Shown: positions 34,842 to 41,476 of the stretch, piece after piece
Position numbering within the stretch: the first letter of the stretch is position 1
Layout of the letters: each line of letters begins with the position of its first letter
From: Dryocola clanedunensis
Lineage (GTDB): Bacteria > Pseudomonadota > Gammaproteobacteria > Enterobacterales > Enterobacteriaceae
Reading direction: 5' to 3' (one strand)
Length of the DNA stretch: 64,000 bases
Assembly (NCBI RefSeq): GCF_025215155.1
Contig: NZ_JALHAM010000120.1
Program-made: the position numbers and the translations under genes
Notes under the pieces: generated by a model
Databases searched by the model: none
What the model saw: the letters and a program-made list of their open reading frames with translations, nothing else
What the model was told of the DNA's origin: nothing

Positions 34842-35342
34842 TTATTGCTTCTTATCTTGTTTTGATGCTGGCTTTGACCACGCATCGGAATACTTAATCA
34901 TACCGTCAAGATAGAACCATTCAATACCGTTATATCGTAATCCAACAGTTTCAATTATGTTGTGCTTATTTGAGCCGGGAATATATGTATGATTAGCATT
35001 CACAGACATTATGACAACGCTGTCCATTGTTACCCTGTAAACTTCCCGTTCGATTCCTGCATCATTTATTTCATAGTATTTTACTTCGGCTTTTTGTAGC
35101 CTGCGGCCTTCACAAACATAAATAGCCAGCAGGGGAGAAAGTTTATCAATGTCCTTGTGAATGATATAAGGTTCATGTTGCCTGGTGCCGGTCATTCTTC
35201 CCGTATGGGCGTCAACAGGCTGGCTAACGCCATAGCTGCTGCTTAATACTTCAATCGCCCCTTCTCGCCCCTGGTTTAGAGAGCCACTGCTTAATAACAT
35301 TCCATTTTCATCATAAAGAAACAAATAAGCTGGTAATGACAT
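34842..35342 (-). CDS. Orphan Hcp-family type VI secretion protein
   Basis: A 166-residue full-length Hcp (TssD) family protein, the ring unit of the type VI secretion tube that also carries effectors in its lumen. Characteristic parts: MSLPAYLFLYDENG start, GREGAIEVLSSSYGVSQPVD, the GRMTGTRQHEPYIIHKDIDKLSP segment and the late KHNIIETVGLRYNGIEWFYLDG. Ribosome site AGGGAG. Third in a compact operon after the metallopeptidase and lipoprotein. No tube, baseplate or membrane-complex genes lie in the window, so it must rely on a type VI apparatus elsewhere. Confidence 0.88.
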   Translation of the reverse strand: MSLPAYLFLYDENGMLLSSGSLNQGREGAIEVLSSSYGVSQPVDAHTGRMTGTRQHEPYIIHKDIDKLSPLLAIYVCEGRRLQKAEVKYYEINDAGIEREVYRVTMDSVVIMSVNANHTYIPGSNKHNIIETVGLRYNGIEWFYLDGMIKYSDAWSKPASKQDKKQ

Positions 35343-35345
35343 AAC

Positions 35346-35696
35346 TTATCTCCCTGGATGTACTATGTTATTTTCTTTATCAATTATGAACGTGTAAGAA
35401 TAATTTTTCTCATTAAGGGCATAATTTGCGCCATAGATAACGCCCTGCTGCAGATTGACCGTGAAGCACGAATCGGGGTAAGACAGTCGTACAGTATCTG
35501 CACTTAACAGCACCTTGTAATCCTGACCGTTAGTGGCTAATAGATAGCGCGTCAACACATCTTGCTTATTTACGGTGAAGCAGATGCGATCGCCATTAAT
35601 GTAGATTGACCGGATCTCGCCCATCTTCAGCCCATCCCGCCCGGGGCAACCCGCGAGCAGAACAACTATGGGGAAAAGGATCATTAGTTTTTTCAT
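35346..35696 (-). CDS. Lipoprotein, candidate immunity to the adjacent metallopeptidase effector
   Basis: A 116-residue lipoprotein. The signal peptide MKKLMILFPIVVLLAGC ends in a clear lipobox (LAGC), so it should be anchored facing the periplasm. The rest (MGEIRSIYINGDRICFTV, DSCFTVNLQQGVIYGANYALNEKNYSYTF) looks like a small beta-rich domain. Its ATG overlaps the effector stop (ATGA), and the hcp start follows three bases after its stop. That position and location suit an immunity protein against a periplasm-acting type VI effector. Pairing is inferred from context. Confidence 0.75.
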   Translation of the reverse strand: MKKLMILFPIVVLLAGCPGRDGLKMGEIRSIYINGDRICFTVNKQDVLTRYLLATNGQDYKVLLSADTVRLSYPDSCFTVNLQQGVIYGANYALNEKNYSYTFIIDKENNIVHPGR

Positions 35697-36247
35697 GCGG
35701 GGAAGCCCCCCAGCACCTTTTCATACTTTTTTAGCAGTACCAGGTCAGGTTCGGCTGGAGTGTACTCTTTGTAATCAATCAGATAAGCGTAGTTGTTGAA
35801 ACCGTATGATTTTAAAAGCCAGTAATCACTAACAATGGTGGCCTGTTGTTCAAGGCTATAATCGAGTAAATTATTTTTTTCCAGGCGATAGGAGTAATCC
35901 GCGAAACGAGAAAATAGTCCCCTTGTCCTTACCCACATGCCGTGCTGGTGCTGCCAGACGTGCATCATTTCGTGCATGAAAAGATGTTGTTGCTCCACCC
36001 TGTCTTTTTTTGGCGCGGAAAAATCTTCTTCGTATCTATCTCTGAACCACATTTCCCCATTTGGCGCCATACCTATACTGCCAGGTTGAAGGTTCAATGG
36101 TAAATAGCTGTCGTAATGAACCCATACTTTATTGTAGAAGATACTGTATTGATAAAGGGAGCTGGCAAGATTAATTTCGCCAAGCCTCAATCGCCGTAGT
36201 CCACCTTTACGGGTTTTATCCCAACTCACTGAATTAGGGTAATACAT
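35693..36247 (-). CDS. Putative zinc metallopeptidase, candidate type VI effector
   Basis: A 184-residue protein without a signal peptide. It carries a gluzincin-type site: HEMMH at residues 92-96 and a likely third ligand in EQQA at 133-136. The N-terminus reads MYYPNSVSWDKTRKGGLRRLRLGEI, and APNGEMWFRDRY lies before the active site. The ribosome site GAGGGA is well placed. It is coupled to the lipoprotein and sits in one operon with hcp, which suggests it is loaded in the Hcp tube. The substrate (peptidoglycan peptide or protein) is unknown. Base composition is AT-rich compared with dpp. Confidence 0.72.
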   Translation of the reverse strand: MYYPNSVSWDKTRKGGLRRLRLGEINLASSLYQYSIFYNKVWVHYDSYLPLNLQPGSIGMAPNGEMWFRDRYEEDFSAPKKDRVEQQHLFMHEMMHVWQHQHGMWVRTRGLFSRFADYSYRLEKNNLLDYSLEQQATIVSDYWLLKSYGFNNYAYLIDYKEYTPAEPDLVLLKKYEKVLGGFPA

Positions 36248-36396
36248 GTCTTAATCCCTCAAGACGTTTTATTTGATCATTAATTGTACAGCAAAGGATG
36301 CATTCGATGTAAGGTCATTTACAATAGATATTCTAAAAAGAATAAATAGCTAATGTGATTAAATAACTAATAAAGCCGGGGTTAACATTATCATAA

Positions 36397-36442
36397 GAGT
36401 CTGGTGCTCAGTCGAACGAAATTTTATAGGTCCACCAGACTC
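36397..36442. repeat. Inverted repeat after the Arc-like gene
   Basis: GAGTCTGGTG and CACCAGACTC, ten-base arms 26 bases apart, just past the 3' end of the Arc-like gene. It may fold as a transcript end; no T tract follows. Confidence 0.45.
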
Positions 36443-36449
36443 GACATCC

Positions 36450-36641
36450 CTAACCCTTCGGCTCAATCCCTTTCTGCTTCAAAGCCTCGCGAGCCAGGTT
36501 TTTAAACCAGTTCGCAAGGCTGATCCCCTGTTCCGCAGCTTCGACATCCAGCTGCTCTCGTAAAGCGGGATCGATACGCATTTTAAATTGTGGGGCCTGT
36601 CCCCCAATTGTAGATTTTTTATCCCGTTTTATGATTGGCAA
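36450..36641 (-). CDS. Arc-like ribbon-helix-helix DNA-binding protein
   Basis: A 63-residue protein, MPIIKRDKKSTIGGQ followed by APQFKMRIDPALREQLDVEAAEQGISLANWFKNLAREALKQ. The short strand FKMRI followed by two helices is the Arc/MetJ ribbon-helix-helix fold used by phage repressors and antitoxins. It is divergent from a frameshifted gene at 36774, with an inverted repeat between them that could be its operator. No partner toxin is visible. Probably a remnant or working repressor of a phage-like element. Confidence 0.7.
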   Translation of the reverse strand: MPIIKRDKKSTIGGQAPQFKMRIDPALREQLDVEAAEQGISLANWFKNLAREALKQKGIEPKG

Positions 36642-36645
36642 GAGG

Positions 36646-36678
36646 CCACCTACGGATTAGCTTGGTTACTGTAGGTGG
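36646..36678. promoter_or_regulatory. Candidate operator between the Arc-like gene and the frameshifted gene
   Basis: CCACCTAC and GTAGGTGG are perfect eight-base arms 17 bases apart, starting five bases from the Arc-like start codon. A second short pair (CACC/GGTG) lies at about 36680-36694. Confidence 0.5.
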
Positions 36679-36773
36679 TCACCTTAGCATGGTGAAACCA
36701 CCAGAAACAACGCCCCGGAGTGCTTGCAACCACTGCCGAGGCGTCTGACCACAAACGTTAAAGGAGTAACGCT

Positions 36774-37254
36774 ATGGCTACTGCCGATAGTAACACAAAC
36801 GCTCGCTCTGAAATCGAGCCCGCTGTCACCACCCTGCTGAAAACCCCCTCTCAATACCACCATGGATTTGTTCCAGGTGCTCGACTACTGCCAGCATCAT
36901 GCCGATGTGCTAATTGAAAGCGACGACCGGACGGAACGGATGGCGCTGTGTGGCCGTTTGTATGCCGGGCTGGAGGTTTTGAAAGTCGTGCTGAAAGCAC
37001 CTTTGCCGGAATACTTGATCGAGCGCCTTACGCTCAAGGCGGCAAATCCTGATGATTATCACTGCCCGCTCTCCACCGATTCTGAAACCCTGCGAGAATA
37101 CTGTTCCGCGTTAACTATGGTTTTGTTGCAAGGCCCCCAGCCGTATGAGCAGGAAGAAAAGATCGCAGGGTTATTGTCTGAATTACTTGATGTAATGGTC
37201 GACGATCTTAAAGCTCCGCGTTTTGTTCGCTCAGCGTCCGGGCTGATTTTGTAG
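36774..37254 (+). pseudogene. Frameshifted gene of unknown function
   Basis: The ATG at 36774 has an ideal ribosome site (AAGGAG) and opens MATADSNTNARSEIEPAVTTLLKTPSQY, but the frame closes 46 codons in. A second frame continues from 36859 as TMDLFQVLDYCQHHADVLIES and runs to a TAG at 37252 inside a REP unit; its own ATG at 36862 has no ribosome site. Removing one C from TACCACC (36857-36858) joins the two into one protein of about 159 residues. So this is most likely one gene broken by a single-base insertion, or a sequencing error. I do not recognise the protein; the acidic helical sequence and neighbour suggest a phage-like regulatory protein. Confidence 0.7.
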
Positions 37255-37300
37255 GGCGGATAAGCTTGCGTCATCCGTCATTGGATGACGCAAGCGCGCT
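37252..37300. repeat. REP palindrome supplying a stop codon
   Basis: TGTAGGGCGGATAAGC with TGCGTCATCCGTC, then GGATGACGCAAGC. The TAG of GTAGGGCGG ends the frameshifted gene upstream. Confidence 0.75.
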
Positions 37301-37314
37301 TTCTGCCTGATAAT

Positions 37315-37500
37315 TTATCGGACCGTCGAGTCTCTGTGCTGCAAATCTGAAGATTCCCTGATTTCTTCTGCTGGTTGCTCCCGGTTTGACATAATATCCG
37401 TGATCGCATTTTCGCTACTGAACCAGCTATCCCAATCTTCATCTGATGTCGTAAAAACGCATTTCTCGCCAACTATGGCGATCTCTATATATTTTGTCAT
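37315..37500 (-). CDS. Possible small protein of unknown function
   Basis: A 61-codon frame, MTKYIEIAIVGEKCVFTTSDEDWDSWFSSENAITDIM and a polar tail ending HRDSTVR. The amino-acid makeup looks coding, with a strand-rich start. The ribosome site is poor. It may be a relic of an island gene. No family recognised. Confidence 0.35.
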   Translation of the reverse strand: MTKYIEIAIVGEKCVFTTSDEDWDSWFSSENAITDIMSNREQPAEEIRESSDLQHRDSTVR

Positions 37501-37724
37501 TTTTTTTGCTATCAGATCTTAATGTTAATTATCTATAAAAACAGTTTCCAGTAATCTAAACAATTACAGGAAACAATAATATTATTAACGGAAGCGTTAA
37601 TACATTATAAAAATCAATCATGATTTCATGAAACATATAACGTTTATGTATGGCACGAAATAATTTTCAATTTAATGATGGCAAAGTTATAAATGAGGAT
37701 ATCACAAAATTAGAAGGGTTTAAT
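37501..37724. other. AT-rich region upstream of the truncated hcp
   Basis: Strongly AT-rich, with no convincing gene. It probably holds the promoter of the hcp'-tlde1 module. The hcp frame extends back to 37650, but the real start is at 37725 behind AAGGG. Confidence 0.4.
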
Positions 37725-38006
37725 ATGGCTATTCCAGCTTACCTGTGGCTAAAAGATGACGGTGGTGCAGATATCAAAGGGGCTGTAGATGTTCTGGGAA
37801 GAGAGCAAAGCATTGAAGTTCTGAGTTTTGGCCATGGAATGTACCTCCCTACCGATAATATGAAAGGTAAAATTACTGGGACTCGCGTGCATGCTCCGAT
37901 GCACCTTTTATCTGAACGGTGGCAGCCTTTCAACTTTGGCCTGTCCTGGGATTGGTTTTTTCCCTGCATACTCGGGCTCGGGAATAAGTCGGAACAATCC
38001 AACTGA
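37725..38006 (+). pseudogene. Truncated hcp joined out of frame to a Tlde1-type effector gene
   Basis: Codons 1-59 (MAIPAYLWLKDDGGADIKG, REQSIEVLSFGHGMYLPTDN and KITGTRVHAPM) are the N-terminal third of an Hcp, with ribosome site AAGGG. From about 37899 the frame enters effector DNA in the wrong phase and stops at 38006. A normal Hcp has about 160 residues, so this copy cannot form a full tube unit. The effector is read in the +1 phase from 37891. It is a recombination product that swapped the hcp body for an effector domain. Confidence 0.78.
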
Positions 38007-38367
38007 TGTTGCCATACCCAAAATTGGTCCTTTACCTCCTGGTAATTACTACATTGTGACGAGAGGGACGGGGGGATTGTTTACCGGTATTCGGGACTCT
38101 TTTGCATCCTTTGTTTCAGGATCAGACAGGAGTGTCTGGTTAGCGTTGTATCGGCAGGATTCCAATATTGATGATTTAACTTTTATTGAAGATGTGGAAA
38201 GAGGGCATTTTCGCTTACATCCTGCGGGGTATAAAGGTGTGAGCGAAGGGTGTATAACTTTTCCACGACTTTCTGGTTTTATGCTTTTGCGTGAGGCGCT
38301 GCTCAAAACAGAACCTTATATTGCAACACCAACACTTAAAGCGTTTGGAACAGTGCAGGTCTATTAA
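37891..38367 (+). CDS. Tlde1-type L,D-transpeptidase-like type VI effector (DUF2778)
   Basis: A 158-residue protein with the Tlde1/DUF2778 layout: CTFYLNGGSLSTLACPGIGFFPAYSG, then IGPLPPGNYYIVTRGTGG, WLALYRQDSNIDD, and the catalytic motif FRLHP...SEGCITF with H110 and C121. Family members are delivered by type VI secretion and cut or edit peptidoglycan stem peptides in the periplasm. The start at 37891 lies inside the truncated hcp frame, so the first few residues (MLRC) may be junction-made. Its stop overlaps the next gene start (TAATG). Active residues are intact. Confidence 0.8.
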   Translation: MLRCTFYLNGGSLSTLACPGIGFFPAYSGSGISRNNPTDVAIPKIGPLPPGNYYIVTRGTGGLFTGIRDSFASFVSGSDRSVWLALYRQDSNIDDLTFIEDVERGHFRLHPAGYKGVSEGCITFPRLSGFMLLREALLKTEPYIATPTLKAFGTVQVY

Positions 38368-38624
38368 TGAAACCAATCAACTATGTATTGCTATGGATAG
38401 GCGAGTCGTTTATCTACATTATTCTTCTCATCATTCTATACCTTCTTGTACCTGAAGTGACTGTCTATAGCTTCATCTCAAACTATACGGGTGTAATTCA
38501 GGGTGATAACTGGGATAAATATTACTTTCTTGCTCTGTGCATTCTGGCGATGTTCTTCAATGCAGCTTTAATTTTCTTTTCTGCGCTTCTTTGTAAAACA
38601 AAATCCATTAAACGGCATTCATAA
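38367..38624 (+). CDS. Small membrane protein, candidate immunity to the Tlde1-type effector
   Basis: An 85-residue protein with two strongly hydrophobic stretches (VLLWIGESFIYIILLIILYLLV and FLALCILAMFFNAALIFFSALL) and a short polar loop likely facing the periplasm. Its ATG overlaps the effector stop by one base, the usual effector-immunity coupling. I recognise no named family; the role is from position. Confidence 0.62.
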   Translation: MKPINYVLLWIGESFIYIILLIILYLLVPEVTVYSFISNYTGVIQGDNWDKYYFLALCILAMFFNAALIFFSALLCKTKSIKRHS

Positions 38625-38636
38625 TCAGAATAATCT

Positions 38637-38690
38637 ATGGAATTCTATAATTTCACTTTAACGGTCTCTGGTATCACTTTTGATACCGAA
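38637..38690 (+). pseudogene. 5' stump of an unknown gene cut by the dppF copy
   Basis: ATG at 38637 opens MEFYNFTLTVSGITFDTE, which reads like the start of a real protein, then runs straight into the dppF duplicate in a different phase. The chimeric frame ends at 38852. The parent gene is not identified. Confidence 0.35.
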
Positions 38691-38809
38691 GGCCAACGCT
38701 ATGAGTACCGAACAGGCCACCGCGCAACCGCTGCTGCGGGCCATCGATTTAAAGAAACACTATCCGGTCAAGAAGGGCATCTTCGGGCAGGAACGCCTGG
38801 TGAAGGCGC
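38691..38809 (+). pseudogene. Duplicate fragment of the dppD/dppF junction
   Basis: 119 bases match 33787-33905 at 115 positions, covering the last bases of dppD and the first 36 codons of dppF, including MSTEQATAQPLLRAIDLKKH. The four differences all lie at third codon positions and keep the amino acids. The copy breaks at GGCGC, a sequence shared with the REP fragment that follows. It has no downstream dppF body, so it is not functional. Confidence 0.93.
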
Positions 38810-38832
38810 AGGCGCTTACCCACCCTACGAAT
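38805..38832. repeat. REP fragment at the dppF copy breakpoint
   Basis: GGCGCAGGCGCTTACCCACCCTACGAA is half of a REP unit fused to the broken dppF copy; GGCGC is common to both. Confidence 0.6.
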
Positions 38833-39129
38833 TTACTGCAAATTGCGCATGAAAAGTTGTTCATAATTTCATTTTTGCGAGGGATCTCGACATCACACCT
38901 CATGATCAAAATTAATCTTTTTCCGGGCTAATAATGACTACCAAACTCTCCAAAGGATAAATGGAAGCGCCGCCTCAAGGACGGTAGTCAATCAAAAAGG
39001 AATGACGTCAATGGAAGCAAAACACTGACAAGCGACCTCCCAGTCGAAGCACAGATTCCATCATCTGTCTGTAATTTGCTCATTAACGCCCATATGGTTA
39101 TACTAAAAATACCAAATGGGAGATTAGCT
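38833..39129. other. Gene-free stretch before the ParS/RES pair
   Basis: No convincing gene. Near the end, TGGTTATACT and AATACCAAA at 39095-39117 form an imperfect inverted repeat around a possible -10 (TATACT), a candidate operator for the toxin-antitoxin pair. Confidence 0.4.
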
Positions 39130-39573
39130 ATGAAAGTTTTCACGCCAGCAGAAAAATTGCCATCCCCACCGCGTCTGTGGCAGGCCGCCGGGCTGGAAAG
39201 CGCGGAAGGTATCGCTGTCGTCTCGCAGATTGAAAACGGGTTAAGCGGTAGCGTTGCTTCTCTGGTGATGGAATGGGCGGACATCACGCAAAGCGAGTTC
39301 AAACGTATTACGGGCATTCCCGCTACGACCTTCAGCCGTAGCATTAAGCATGGCTTCACCCCGGAGCAGAGCGAAAAAATTGTTCGGTTTATTCGCGTGC
39401 TGGACAGGGCCGTTGAGCTTTTCGAGGGCGATAAAGCCGCTGCCCGCCGCTGGCTAAACGAGCCGGTTCGTGCACTGGACTGGAAAACACCCGCTGAGTT
39501 AATGGCATCTGAAGCCGGGGCGTATGAGGTGATGAAGCTCATCACAAGGCTTGAGCACGGGGTTTATTCGTGA
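39130..39573 (+). CDS. ParS/MbcA/Xre-type antitoxin of a RES toxin
   Basis: A 147-residue antitoxin. It has the Xre/MbcA/ParS pattern: N-terminal helices, SEFKRITGIPATTFSRSIKHG as the DNA-binding part, and the C-terminal toxin-binding domain EGDKAAARRWLNEPVRALDWKTPAELMASEAGAYEVMKLITRLEHGVYS. I start at ATG 39130 before MKVFTPAEK. It overlaps the toxin by four bases (GTGA-type coupling). Confidence 0.9.
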   Translation: MKVFTPAEKLPSPPRLWQAAGLESAEGIAVVSQIENGLSGSVASLVMEWADITQSEFKRITGIPATTFSRSIKHGFTPEQSEKIVRFIRVLDRAVELFEGDKAAARRWLNEPVRALDWKTPAELMASEAGAYEVMKLITRLEHGVYS

Positions 39574-40028
39574 AGCTTTTTCGGCTGACAAAAACACGCT
39601 TTCTCTCTTCTGCCTGGTCCGGGTTTGGCGCCAGAGAGGGCGGCGGCCGCTGGAACAGCGTGGGCACGTCGATGGTATATCTCTCGGAGGCCGCTTCACT
39701 CACCATGCTGGAAACCCTGGTGCATTTAAACGCCGCCGGTTTGCTGGATTCTTATACACTGCTGTGCATTGAAGTGGATGAAGCATTAAGCCAGACGGTT
39801 GATATCGCCCGGTTGCCGGAGCGCTGGACAGCGTCCGAAACGCCTCAGGTGCTAACGTCTCTGGGGGATGCGTGGATTGCTGGCGGTTCATCGCTATTAC
39901 TACGCGTACCCAGCGCGGTCTCTCCGGTCGAATTTAATTACCTGCTAAACCCAGATCATCCCCAGGCCGCTTCAGTTATCTCCTCTGCCAAAGTCATCCC
40001 TTTTAAATTTGATGAAAGGCTGAAGTAA
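39570..40028 (+). CDS. RES-domain toxin
   Basis: A 152-residue RES toxin. Family residues are visible in FRLTKTRF, GGGRWNSVGTSMVYLSEAASLTMLETLVHL (the R, Y and E/S of the RES motif) and SLLLRVPSAVSPVEFNYLLNPDHP. RES toxins consume NAD+ or ADP-ribosylate a target. The pair with the Xre antitoxin is complete and in frame. It follows directly after the dppF debris, so it may belong to the same imported segment. Confidence 0.9.
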   Translation: MKLFRLTKTRFLSSAWSGFGAREGGGRWNSVGTSMVYLSEAASLTMLETLVHLNAAGLLDSYTLLCIEVDEALSQTVDIARLPERWTASETPQVLTSLGDAWIAGGSSLLLRVPSAVSPVEFNYLLNPDHPQAASVISSAKVIPFKFDERLK

Positions 40029-40233
40029 CTACAATTTTCTCCCATCCATATCCAGATTCCGACAATGCGGTGATAACGCGCCTTTCCACCACAAAACCTC
40101 CATTGTTCACCCACAGAAACAGTGAAATCGTGTTTGATGGATTTATCGCTCCTCCAGGTCTGCGTAGATTGTGATCCCTGTCACTTTCGCGCCCTGTGCG
40201 CGGATCGCGCTTCTACCTGAGATGAGCGTTACT

Positions 40234-41418
40234 ATGCTGAATAATAAAGATAAACCTGCAATGACATCGTGGATGGCCGTTTTCTCACTGACCGTTGCCT
40301 GCTTCGTGATGGTTACCACCGAATTCCTGCCTATCGGCCTGCTGACCAATATCGCGCCTTCGCTGGGCGTGAGTACGGGTACGGCGGGGCTGATGGTCAC
40401 CACGCCGGGGATTGTTGCCGCCGTCGCCGCTCCCGTGCTTAGCCTGATTTCGGGACGCCTCGACAGGCGCTGGCTGATGATTGGGCTGTCCGCGCTGCTG
40501 GTGGTCTCCAATCTTATCTCCGCCGTGGCCGTGAATTTCCCGATGATGCTGCTGGGCCGCGTGCTGCTCGGCGTCTGTGTAGGTGGATTCTGGTCCTTCT
40601 CGATGAACTATGGGCGTCATCTGGTGCCCGAAGCCAGCCAGGGGCGGGCCGTGGCGCTGATTATCAGCGGCGTGTCCGTTGGCGCGGTTTGTGGCGTGCC
40701 TGCCGGAGCGCTGATTGGCGATCTGTTCGGCTGGCGCGCGGCGTTCTTCGGCAGCGCGGCCCTTGCGGTCGGCGTGTTCATTGCCCAGCTGCGCTTGTTA
40801 TCCCCCGTGCCGCCATCCCGTCCCGTCACGCCGCAGGATCTGCTGCTGCCGTTCCGCCTGCCGATGGCACGCATTGGCCTGATCGCCATCGTGCTGCTGT
40901 TTGTCGGGCATTTCGCCGCCTACACCTACCTGCGTCCCCTGTTGCAGCAGGTGTTCGTGCTGAGTCCGTCGGCGATATCCGTGCAGCTGCTGGCCTACGG
41001 TGCCGTGGGGCTGCTGGGTACGTTTGCCGGGGAGCGCCTGGCGGCGCATAGCCTGCGCGCCACGTTTATCCTGGTCGCCGCCATGCTGGCGAGCATTTTG
41101 ATTGTTTCCCCGTTCCTGAGCGGCCTGCCGGGTGCCACGCTGATGGTGCTGGTCTGGGGCCTGGCGTTTGGCGCGGTGCCCGTCTGTGCCACGAACTGGA
41201 TGTTCGAGCACGTGCCGCAGGCTCCCGAAGCCGGGCAGGCGCTGCTGGTGTGCGTTATCCAGATTGCGCTGGCCTCTGGCGCGCTGCTGGGCGGTGAAGT
41301 GGTGGACTGGCAGGGCGTGAGCAGCGCGATGCTGTTCGGCGGGGCGCTGATTCTTTCCGCCGCGCTGGTGTTCGGCCTCTCCTTGCGCACCAGCCTGATT
41401 AGCGCTAAACAGTCATAA
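40234..41418 (+). CDS. MFS drug/metabolite efflux transporter, DHA1 family
   Basis: A 394-residue inner-membrane antiporter with about twelve hydrophobic segments. The DHA1 start SLTVACFVMVTTEFLPIGLLTNIAP and motif A-like ISGRLDRRWLMIG are clear, with LGRVLLGVCVGGFWSFSMNYGRHLVP later. It resembles NepI/SotB-type exporters of nucleosides or sugars; the substrate is not determined. I use ATG 40234. It lies 58 bases before the LysR gene on the same strand. Confidence 0.82.
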   Translation: MLNNKDKPAMTSWMAVFSLTVACFVMVTTEFLPIGLLTNIAPSLGVSTGTAGLMVTTPGIVAAVAAPVLSLISGRLDRRWLMIGLSALLVVSNLISAVAVNFPMMLLGRVLLGVCVGGFWSFSMNYGRHLVPEASQGRAVALIISGVSVGAVCGVPAGALIGDLFGWRAAFFGSAALAVGVFIAQLRLLSPVPPSRPVTPQDLLLPFRLPMARIGLIAIVLLFVGHFAAYTYLRPLLQQVFVLSPSAISVQLLAYGAVGLLGTFAGERLAAHSLRATFILVAAMLASILIVSPFLSGLPGATLMVLVWGLAFGAVPVCATNWMFEHVPQAPEAGQALLVCVIQIALASGALLGGEVVDWQGVSSAMLFGGALILSAALVFGLSLRTSLISAKQS

Positions 41419-41476
41419 CGATTATTCCTTCCCATAAACAGTCCCGGGCGCGTCCGGGGCTGTCACAGAGAACGCT

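Noticed and set aside
28348..38832. Integrase-driven island at tRNA-Pro
   Set aside because: No integrase gene and no repeat of the tRNA 3' end near the island; the border evidence points to dppF recombination instead.
34832..38900. A complete type VI secretion locus
   Set aside because: Only Hcp and effector/immunity-like genes are visible; no VgrG, sheath, baseplate or membrane-complex genes.
38680..38931. Separate 83-codon gene starting near the dppF copy
   Set aside because: It is the duplicated dppF start read through into unrelated DNA.
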